DNA of 64,000 nt from Streptomyces lasiicapitis. GTDB lineage: Bacteria > Actinomycetota > Actinomycetes > Streptomycetales > Streptomycetaceae. The translations under genes and the position numbers were made by a program. The stretch lies in contig NZ_BMNG01000004.1 of NCBI RefSeq assembly GCF_014646335.1, forward strand, positions 212,276 to 276,275, given 5' to 3'. A model generated the notes under the pieces. The model saw only the letters and a program-made list of their open reading frames with translations. It ran no database searches and was not told the DNA's origin. Below, piece by piece: positions 41,048 through 47,742 of this stretch (position 1 is the first letter of the stretch; every line of letters begins with the position of its first letter).

Positions 41048-42069
41048 GGCCCCGCCCCGTCCGCCTGCGCGACGTCGCCGACACGGCGGGCGTCCACCCG
41101 GCGACCGCCTCGCGCGCCCTCAACCCGGCGACCCGCGCCCAGGTGGGCGCCGACACCGCGCGCCGCGTGCTGCGCGTCGCCAAGGACCTCGGCTACCGGC
41201 CGAATCCGATAGCCCGCAGCCTGAGGACGGCCCGCTCCCACACCGTCGGCCTGATCGTCCCCGACCTGGCCAACCCCTACTTCCCGCCCATCGTGCGCGG
41301 CGTCGAGAGCGTGCTCGAACCGGCGGGCCACCACGCGTGGATCGTCGACACCCGGGGCGACCCGGAGCGTGAGCGCGCGCAGATCGAGTCGTTGCGCTCG
41401 CGACAGGTGGACGGTCTGATCGTGGCCACCGCCCTGCGCGAGCACCCCTACCTGCGCGCGCTGCACGCCGAAGGCGTCCCCATGGTCCTGGTCAACCGGT
41501 CCGTCGAAGGCCTCGACGTCCCGTGCGTCTCGCCCGACGACACCTCCGGGATCACCCAGGCCGTCCGCCACCTCCTGGGCCTCGGCCACACCCGGCTCGC
41601 TCTGCTCGGCGGCCCCTCGCGCACGTCCACCGGCGCCGCGAGGACCCGCGCCTTCCGGCACGCGGTACGCGACGCGGGCCTCGCCGACGATCCGGCCCTG
41701 CTGGCGGAGGCGGCGGAGTGGAGCGAGGAGTCCGGTGCGCGGGCCATGCGCCAACTCCTGGACACTCGCTCGGAGTTCACCGCCGTGGTGGCGGGCAACG
41801 ACCTGCTGGCGCTCGGCTGCTACGACGTCCTCGCCGAGCACGGCATCGACTGTCCCGGCGCCATCAGCGTCGTCGGCTTCAACGACATGCCGTTCCTGTC
41901 GCGCCTGCGCCCCGCGCTCACCACGGTGCGGGTGCCGCACCACGCGGTGGGTGCCGAGGCCGCCCGCATGCTCTTCGACTGCATGGCCGAACCGGCGCGG
42001 CCCGCCCGCTCGTTGCTGCTGCCGGTCTCCTTGGTGGTACGCGAGTCCACCGCGCCGCCGCGCGGATAG
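41041..42069 (+). CDS. LacI-family transcriptional regulator
   Basis: A 342-residue regulator from ATG 41041, inside the end of the SBP-like gene. HTH at residues ~8-32 (VRLRDVADTAGVHPATASRA), hinge helix GYRPNPIARSLRTARSHTVG, then the periplasmic-binding-fold effector domain (GLIVPDLANPYFPPIVRGVE; RQVDGLIVATA; ISVVGFNDMPFLSRLRPALT). Its probable operators are the three GCAATCGAYTGTGG sites at 35.5 and 39.9-40.0 kb, whose central CG step suits hinge-helix insertion. It would control the catabolic operons on both sides; the effector is probably a pathway substrate or intermediate. Confidence 0.92.
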   Translation: MLRPRPVRLRDVADTAGVHPATASRALNPATRAQVGADTARRVLRVAKDLGYRPNPIARSLRTARSHTVGLIVPDLANPYFPPIVRGVESVLEPAGHHAWIVDTRGDPERERAQIESLRSRQVDGLIVATALREHPYLRALHAEGVPMVLVNRSVEGLDVPCVSPDDTSGITQAVRHLLGLGHTRLALLGGPSRTSTGAARTRAFRHAVRDAGLADDPALLAEAAEWSEESGARAMRQLLDTRSEFTAVVAGNDLLALGCYDVLAEHGIDCPGAISVVGFNDMPFLSRLRPALTTVRVPHHAVGAEAARMLFDCMAEPARPARSLLLPVSLVVRESTAPPRG

Positions 42070-42099
42070 CGCCCATTGGTCCGACCCGGGAGGTGGCCC

Positions 42100-42969
42100 A
42101 TGCGTCCGACGCACGCTGCGTACGAAGGCGCGACGCACGCCGCGTACGCAGGCACGGCGCACAGCGTGAACCCAGGCCTGGCGCACGGTACGAGCCCAGG
42201 CGTGGCGCACGATACGTACGCGGGCGCGGCCGTTCCGCTCCTGGCGGGGCTGCCCGCCCCCGCCCTCGCGGACTTCGACCGGATCGCCGTGCACGGCACG
42301 TTCCGCCGTGAGGTGCCGGTGTTCGTCGAGGGCGAGGACGGCGACTGTGTCTTCCTGATCCTGCGCGGCAAGGTCAAGGTGACGCGGCCCGGCCCCGAGG
42401 GCAAGGACGTGCTGTTCACCATGGTCGGCCCGGGCCAACTCCTCGGCGAGCTCTGCGTGTTCGACGGCGGACCGCGGCACTCGACCGCCACCGCCGTCCA
42501 GGAGACCGACCTGTGCTGGATCCCCGTGCCCGCCATGCGCGGCTGGCTCGCCCGCCACCCTGAGGCCTCGCTGCGGATGATGCACCTGCTTGCGACCCGG
42601 ATCAGGAACGTCAACGACCGCCTGGAGGACGTCACCGGCGTCGACGTGGCCACGCGCGTCGCGCGCGCCCTCGTGGAGCAGGCGAGCCGCTTCGGCCGTC
42701 GCACACCGCTCGGCCTGCGCTTCAGCCTCGACCTCAGCCAGGACGAACTGGCACGCCATGTCCGGGCGTCGCGCGAACGCGTCAACCAGGTGCTCATGGA
42801 CTTCTCCCGACGCGGCTGGCTGCTGCGCGAGGGCAACGAGTGGATCGTCCTCGACCCACCGGGCCTCACCCGCCGCGCCCGCTACCGCGCGGAGACGGCG
42901 TCCCGCCGCCCGTCGATCACGACCACGCGTGCTCCGGGGGGCGCTTGGGCCCTCATGCGCCGCAGTTGA
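42100..42969 (+). CDS. Crp/Fnr-family regulator with N-terminal octapeptide repeats
   Basis: A 289-residue protein from ATG 42100, with GGGAGG at 6-nt spacing. After MRP comes a 40-residue stretch of five octapeptide repeats. The cNMP-binding domain occupies about 55-165 (GEDGDCVFLILRGKVKVTRP; MVGPGQLLGELCVFDGGPRH), and the winged helix follows (LSQDELARHVRASRERVNQV). It has the GELxxFDGGPRH(S)A-type pocket found in actinobacterial Crp proteins. It begins 30 bp after the LacI gene on the same strand and could be co-transcribed with it. Confidence 0.87.
   Translation: MRPTHAAYEGATHAAYAGTAHSVNPGLAHGTSPGVAHDTYAGAAVPLLAGLPAPALADFDRIAVHGTFRREVPVFVEGEDGDCVFLILRGKVKVTRPGPEGKDVLFTMVGPGQLLGELCVFDGGPRHSTATAVQETDLCWIPVPAMRGWLARHPEASLRMMHLLATRIRNVNDRLEDVTGVDVATRVARALVEQASRFGRRTPLGLRFSLDLSQDELARHVRASRERVNQVLMDFSRRGWLLREGNEWIVLDPPGLTRRARYRAETASRRPSITTTRAPGGAWALMRRS
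42109..42228 (+). repeat. 24-nt in-frame tandem repeat, five copies
   Basis: Five in-frame 24-nt units encode THAAYEGA, THAAYAGT, AHSVNPGL, AHGTSPGV and AHDTYAGA: a His at position 2 and a Gly at position 7 in every copy. The first two units are nearly identical; the rest have drifted. Located at the extreme N-terminus of the Crp-like regulator. Confidence 0.85.
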
Positions 42970-43134
42970 GCTTGACCTCACCGAGGACGAGGTGGCGGAG
43001 ACAGGGGCAGTAGGCCACTGCTGTCTCTCCTGCGTCGGCGGCGTACTGCCGCAGGAAGCGTCCGATTCGCGCGCTTGCCGACACCCGGCCCCCGTCCCGA
43101 CGCTGTGCACTTCAACCAAGACACAGGGGGGAAC

Positions 43135-43899
43135 GTGGCGATCTTCAACAAGGGGAACGACGCGCTGATCCACCAGGTACTCCGAGAACTCGGCGAGCTC
43201 CGCCAGCAGGTCAGCGATCAGCAGCACGGCATGGACCAGGCTCGCCAGGAAGCCACCGCGGCCATCAACGACGGCCTCAGGGAGATCCGCTCCGCCGTCC
43301 GCGGCGGGCTCGACCGCGGCAGCGACAACCTCCGCGAGCCGCTCGCCACCATCAGCACCGAGCTCGTCGGCATCAGGGCCGCACTCAACAACCTCAACCG
43401 CGGCCGACCGGCGGCCGCAGGCCCGCCGCCCGCCCAGGGCAACCCGGAACCGGCCCCGGCCCACACCGAGCAACCCGCCCACGCACACGCCCTCGACGGC
43501 GAGCACGTGGCGCTCCTGCGCAAGGCCGCAGGCATCTCCGCCGCCGAACTCGAAGTGCACCGCGACACCTGGGCCTTCCTTGTCGAGCACGCGGTCCAGG
43601 ACCGGCACTTCCACATCCCCGGCGCCGTCGACGAACACGAAGGCACCGTCACCGTGAACGTCTCCGGCCTCAGCCTCGTCGCCGCCCTCACCAGTCTCCG
43701 CGGCACCCAGCACGCACCAGCGGTCGAACCCGGCACCGCGGCCATCGCGGAACATCTCTACGACCGCGTCGCCGACACCGTGCGCTCCCTCAGCGCCTCA
43801 CCACGCCCCGACGCAGAACCCGTCCGCATCGTCATCGACGACCGCGCAGCGGCCGACAACGACGAAGACCAGCCACCCCAGGACAGCGATCGGGAGTGA
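43135..43899 (+). CDS. Conserved hypothetical protein, coiled-coil N-terminus
   Basis: A 254-residue acidic soluble protein, best started at GTG 43135 behind AGGGGGGAAC. The N-terminal ~90 residues are helical and coiled-coil-like (ALIHQVLRELGELRQQVSDQ; ISTELVGIRAALNNLNRG). A Pro/Ala-rich linker follows, then a compact C-terminal domain (HVALLRKAAGISAAELEVHR, RDTWAFLVEHAVQDRHFHIP) and a disordered acidic tail. No named family is recognised. The gene stands alone, with a 165-bp gap upstream in which I saw no clear element. Confidence 0.55.
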   Translation: MAIFNKGNDALIHQVLRELGELRQQVSDQQHGMDQARQEATAAINDGLREIRSAVRGGLDRGSDNLREPLATISTELVGIRAALNNLNRGRPAAAGPPPAQGNPEPAPAHTEQPAHAHALDGEHVALLRKAAGISAAELEVHRDTWAFLVEHAVQDRHFHIPGAVDEHEGTVTVNVSGLSLVAALTSLRGTQHAPAVEPGTAAIAEHLYDRVADTVRSLSASPRPDAEPVRIVIDDRAAADNDEDQPPQDSDRE

Positions 43900-43924
43900 G
43901 GAACGCAAGCGAGTTGACGACGCG

Positions 43925-45295
43925 TCACCCCTGCCCCGGCACCACGAACAACGCCCAAGTCGCCAGCGGTGCGATCAGGGCCATGGACATGCCCCACTTC
44001 ATGAGGGCGCCGAACACCTGCGGGCGCAGCTCCTCGGGGGCGTTGGCCGTGACGAGTGCCCCGCTCGTGGACAGCGGGGAGGAGTCGACGACCGACGAGG
44101 AGACGGCGAGGGCGATGATCAGGCCGACCGCGCCGACCTGACCGTCCATCAAGAACGGTACGGCGAGCGGGATCAGGGCGCCGAGGATGCCGGTGGTGGA
44201 GGCGAACGCGGAGACCACGGCGCCGATCAGGCAGATCAACAGGGCGCCCAGGAGCGGGGAGTCGATCTTCGCGACGCTGTCGCCGAGCCAGTCGATCGTG
44301 CCCATGCGTTCCATCACGCCCACGAAGGTGACGACGCCGCAGACGAGCAGCACCGTCGACCAGGCGCAGCGGTCCACGGCGCCCTGCGACGCGTCGGGGT
44401 CGACGAGGGTGAGCACGGCGACCACCGTGAACGCCATCAGGCCGACGTTGTAGTCGAGGAAGAGCGCCCCGGCGACCATGCCGAGCAAGCCGATGAGGGT
44501 CAGGGCGCGGGGGCGGTCCAGGCGCAGTTCGAGGGCTTCGGTGGTTGCGGGTGCGACGGTTGCGGTGGCTGCGTGGGCGGGGGCGGAGGGGCGGCCGTGG
44601 CGCGCGCCGGTGGGGGCGGGGCCCGAGGCGCCGCCGTCGGGTCCGGTGCCGTCGGGCACTTCCTCCTCCACTGTGTCGGACGCCCGCCGCCCGATCAGAT
44701 GCCGACCCCCGAACATGAAGTACGCGACCACGCTGAGCGCCACGTTGAACAGGAACGACATGAGGAACAGCAGGCCCGGGTTGCCCGGCAGGTCGTTGCG
44801 TTCGACGACGCCGTTGGTGATGCTGCCGAAGACGCTGGCGGGCGAGAAGCCGCCCGCACTCGCCCCGTTGATGACGAGCAGGCCCATGAGCAGCGGGCTG
44901 ATCCGGTAGCGGGCGCAGAAGCTCATGCCGATGGGCGCGATCACGCCGACCGCCGCGGGCACCACCGCGCCCACCGCGGTGAGGGCCGCCGTGATGAGGA
45001 ACATGACCCAGGGGATGAGTGCGATACGGCCGCGGACGGCGCGCGTCGCGGCGTGTACGAGCCAATCGATGGTGCCGTTGTTCTTCGCTATGGCGAAGAG
45101 GAACGTGACGCCCACGAGGACGACGAAGAGGTCGCCGGGGAAGCCGCCGAACACGTCGTCCGCGTTCTCGCCGGCGACCGCGGAGCCGACGGCGAAGGCG
45201 GCGACGAGCGCGAGGGCGCCCATGTGGACGGAGGTGAACGTGGAGATCGTGAAGATGAGTACCAGTGCGCCGATCGCGATGAGATGGTCTGCCAT
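43925..45295 (-). CDS. MatC/SLC13-like dicarboxylate carrier
   Basis: A 456-residue membrane protein from ATG 45295 with about 10-12 helices in two halves joined by a hydrophilic loop (roughly residues 200-255, Gly/Pro/Thr-rich). The first half (GALVLIFTISTFTSVHMGAL; GAVVPAAVGVIAPIGMSF) and second half (VVSAFASTTGILGALIPLAV, SSSVVDSSPLSTSGALVTAN) contain the hairpin-like SNT/SSP-type motifs of ion-transporter-superfamily dicarboxylate carriers. It probably imports a C3-C4 acid. It is on the same strand as the downstream-lying IclR gene but separated by 308 bp holding an IclR-type palindrome. Confidence 0.82.
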   Translation of the reverse strand: MADHLIAIGALVLIFTISTFTSVHMGALALVAAFAVGSAVAGENADDVFGGFPGDLFVVLVGVTFLFAIAKNNGTIDWLVHAATRAVRGRIALIPWVMFLITAALTAVGAVVPAAVGVIAPIGMSFCARYRISPLLMGLLVINGASAGGFSPASVFGSITNGVVERNDLPGNPGLLFLMSFLFNVALSVVAYFMFGGRHLIGRRASDTVEEEVPDGTGPDGGASGPAPTGARHGRPSAPAHAATATVAPATTEALELRLDRPRALTLIGLLGMVAGALFLDYNVGLMAFTVVAVLTLVDPDASQGAVDRCAWSTVLLVCGVVTFVGVMERMGTIDWLGDSVAKIDSPLLGALLICLIGAVVSAFASTTGILGALIPLAVPFLMDGQVGAVGLIIALAVSSSVVDSSPLSTSGALVTANAPEELRPQVFGALMKWGMSMALIAPLATWALFVVPGQG

Positions 45296-45603
45296 GTGAC
45301 ACGTCCTCGCCTTCGGACTTCGGCCGGTGCGCATGCTGCGGCCGAGTGTGGGGCATGCGGGAGGGACCCGTGGCGGCGTCCGGGGCAGAGGGGCACAGTG
45401 GGCCGCACCCCCGCCATGAGCGGGCAGCCGCGACGGCCCGACTGTCCGCAGAGTGGATTCGGAGTTCCGTCATGCGGAACTCCTGTGCAACGTTGGCGAG
45501 TATGTGACGGCGGTCACGGCCCGTCAAGGGGGCGCGGACACATCCGATTTGTAGGCGCGCGGGACAGGTTCAGCCCGTAAGGGCGTGAGCGGCCCCGGCG
45601 AAT
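45296..45603. other. 308-bp regulatory region between IclR and MatC-like genes
   Basis: No gene is supported here. It should contain the MatC-like promoter. Besides the palindrome at 45461-45483 it holds a GTGAC-N4-GTCAC repeat near 45504-45517. Confidence 0.5.
45461..45483. promoter_or_regulatory. IclR-type palindrome upstream of MatC-like carrier
   Basis: GGAGTTCCG-TCATG-CGGAACTCC: a perfect 9-bp inverted repeat with a 5-bp spacer. Its core CCGTCATGCGG matches CCGTCATACGG in the IclR/aminotransferase intergenic region, so both are likely bound by the same IclR protein. Confidence 0.7.
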
Positions 45604-46371
45604 TCACCCCGTACGAGCCCTCCGCGGAGCCTCGTACCCCAGCGCCGTGCTGATCTCCCGCGCCGCCGCCCGCACATGCTCGCCCAGCGAGTCGAGCCGC
45701 TCGCGATCGCAGCGGCTGGTGGGCATGTTGATGCTGACGCTGGCCACCGGGCTGCCGTCGGGGCCGAGCACGGGCGCGGCGACCGCGGACACGTCCTCGC
45801 GCCATTCGCCCTGGTTGAGGGCGTAACCCCGGGCGCGGACCGTGTCCAGCTCGGTGCGCAGCGCGGCCGCGTCGTCGATCGTCGTCGCGGTGAAGCGCGT
45901 CAAGTCCTGGGCGAGGTACCGCTCGATGGCCTCGGGGGAGCGGGCGGCCAGGATCGCCTTGCCGTTGGCGGAGGCGTGACCGGACAGGTTCTGGCCGAGC
46001 GGCAGCACGATCCGTACCGGCTGCGTGGTCTCCAGGCGCTCGACGAGCACGACCCGCTCGCCCTCCGGCACGGCCAGGTGCACGGTCTCGTCCACGCTGC
46101 GGCGCAGCTCCTCCATCACCGGCACCGCCACGTCCCGCAGGCCCAGCTCGCCGGTGGCCTGGCGCCCGATGAGCAGCGCTTTCGTGGTGAGCGTCCAACG
46201 GGTGGGCGTGGCGCCGGTCTGCTTGATCCAGCCCGCCGTGTGCAGGGTGCCGAGCGCCCGCTGGACGGTGCTCTTCGGCAGCTCCATGGCGCGGGCCAGC
46301 TCGGCGACGCCGACCGGCTGCCGCGCCGCCAACTCTTCGAGCACACGCAAGGTGTTCAGGACGTTCTGCAC
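45604..46371 (-). CDS. IclR-family transcriptional regulator
   Basis: A 255-residue regulator from GTG 46371 (VQNVLNTLRVLEELA), preceded by GGAGGGGG; an upstream GTG at 46407 lacks a ribosome binding site. Winged helix at about 5-65 (VAELARAMELPKSTVQRALG), effector domain after (VDETVHLAVPEGERVVLVER; GHASANGKAILAA; SAVAAPVLGPDGSPVASVSI). IclR proteins of this kind often respond to glyoxylate or related acids. It is divergent from the glyoxylate-type aminotransferase gene. Confidence 0.9.
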   Translation of the reverse strand: MQNVLNTLRVLEELAARQPVGVAELARAMELPKSTVQRALGTLHTAGWIKQTGATPTRWTLTTKALLIGRQATGELGLRDVAVPVMEELRRSVDETVHLAVPEGERVVLVERLETTQPVRIVLPLGQNLSGHASANGKAILAARSPEAIERYLAQDLTRFTATTIDDAAALRTELDTVRARGYALNQGEWREDVSAVAAPVLGPDGSPVASVSINMPTSRCDRERLDSLGEHVRAAAREISTALGYEAPRRARTG

Positions 46372-46427
46372 CGTTGACCCCCTCCGGGTGACAGCCCTAT
46401 GCTCCACCGTGCCGCATCACGATACGC

Positions 46428-46446
46428 TGTGCCGTCATACGGCACA
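46428..46446. promoter_or_regulatory. IclR-type palindrome in divergent IclR/aminotransferase promoter region
   Basis: TGTGCCG-TCATA-CGGCACA: perfect 7-bp inverted repeat with a 5-bp spacer, 24 bp upstream of the aminotransferase ATG. The core CCGTCATRCGG is shared with the site at 45461-45483. A partial copy (GTGCCGCATCACGATACG) precedes it. Confidence 0.7.
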
Positions 46447-46470
46447 AGCGTGGAGGGGAGATCAAGCGCA

Positions 46471-47637
46471 ATGACCTTCAGGACCGGCCGCCACTTCCTC
46501 CAGATCCCCGGACCGACGAACGTCCCCGACCGGGTCCTTCGCGCCATGTCCGCCCCGACCCTCGACCACCGCGGACCCGAGTTCGCGGACCTCGCCCGGC
46601 GCGTGCTCGAAGCTCTGAAGCCGGTGTTCGGCACCTCGGGCCCCGTCGTCGTCTATCCGTCGTCGGGCACCGGCGCCTGGGAGGCGGCGCTGGTGAACAC
46701 GCTCAGCCCGGGTGACCGCGTGCTCTGCTTCGAGACCGGGCACTTCGCCTCGCTGTGGCGGGACATGGCCCAATCCCTCGGCCTGGAGGTGGAGTTCGTG
46801 CCCGGCGACTGGCGGCACGGCGCCTCGCCCGAGGCCGCCGCCCAGCGCCTCGACGCCGACATCGCCCACCGGATCAAGGCCGTGTGTGTGGTGCACAACG
46901 AGACGTCCACCGGCGTCACCAGCCGCATCCCGGAGATCCGCGCCGCCCTCGACGCGGCAGGACACCCCGCCCTGCTCCTGGTCGACACGGTGTCCTCGCT
47001 GGGCTCCATCGAGTACCGGCACGACGACTGGGGCGTCGACGTGACCGTCACCGGCTCCCAGAAGGGGCTGATGCTGCCGCCCGGACTCGGCTTCAACGCC
47101 GTCAGCGACAAGGCGCTCGCCGCCTCCAGCGCCGCCCGACTCCCCAGGTCCTACTGGGACTGGACCCCGATCATCGACGCGAACGAGGCCGGATTCTTCC
47201 CCTACACCCCGGCCACCAACCTGCTGTACGGCCTCGACGAAGCCCTGAACATGCTCGCCGAGGAAGGCCTCGAACAGGTCTGGGCCCGGCACGCCCGGCA
47301 CGCCGCCGCCACCCGCGCGGCCGTGCGCGGCTGGGGCCTGGAGGTGCTGTGCGCCGACGAGCGCGAGCACTCCGGTTCGCTGACCGCCGTGCTCCTCGCG
47401 GACGGCCAGGACGCCGACGCCGTACGGAAGATCGTCCTGGAGCGGTTCGACATGTCGCTCGGCACCGGGCTCGGCCGGCTCGCGGGCAAGGTCTTCCGCA
47501 TCGGCCATCTCGGCCACTTCAACGACCTCACGCTCGCCGGGACCCTCGCGGGTGTGCAGATGGGGCTCGAACTCGCGGGGCTGCCCGTCCGCCCGGACGG
47601 CCTCACGGCGGCGCTCGACCACCTCCGCACGAACTGA
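46471..47637 (+). CDS. Class-V aminotransferase, alanine/serine-glyoxylate type
   Basis: A 388-residue PLP enzyme from ATG 46471, with GGAGGGGAG upstream. Signature segments: LQIPGPTNVPDRVLRAM, VVVYPSSGTGAWEAALVNTL, VVHNETSTGVTSRIPEI, LLVDTVSSLGSIEYRHDDWG and the PLP lysine Lys198 in VTGSQKGLMLPPGL. The C-terminus has FRIGHLGHFNDLTLAGTLAG. Family members transfer an amino group from Ser or Ala to glyoxylate, giving glycine. It is followed by the FAD/Fe-S dehydrogenase gene, which could supply the 2-oxoacid acceptor. Confidence 0.9.
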   Translation: MTFRTGRHFLQIPGPTNVPDRVLRAMSAPTLDHRGPEFADLARRVLEALKPVFGTSGPVVVYPSSGTGAWEAALVNTLSPGDRVLCFETGHFASLWRDMAQSLGLEVEFVPGDWRHGASPEAAAQRLDADIAHRIKAVCVVHNETSTGVTSRIPEIRAALDAAGHPALLLVDTVSSLGSIEYRHDDWGVDVTVTGSQKGLMLPPGLGFNAVSDKALAASSAARLPRSYWDWTPIIDANEAGFFPYTPATNLLYGLDEALNMLAEEGLEQVWARHARHAAATRAAVRGWGLEVLCADEREHSGSLTAVLLADGQDADAVRKIVLERFDMSLGTGLGRLAGKVFRIGHLGHFNDLTLAGTLAGVQMGLELAGLPVRPDGLTAALDHLRTN

Positions 47638-47742
47638 CGCCACGGCCCGACGAGCTGACGCTACCTCAGTTGGCTCCGCTGAACTGACTGACCATCAACT
47701 CCCTTTTCTCGTACGCCCCTTCAGCACCCAGGAGCGTGTCGC

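Noticed and set aside
40705..43755. 1016-codon minus-strand frame across SBP-like, LacI, Crp and hypothetical genes
   Set aside because: It runs antisense to four genes with recognisable domains and ribosome sites; compositional artefact.
45061..45080. CCAATCGATGG inside the MatC-like gene as an operator
   Set aside because: It is within coding sequence, lacks the TGTGG flank and matches only the central AATCGAT.
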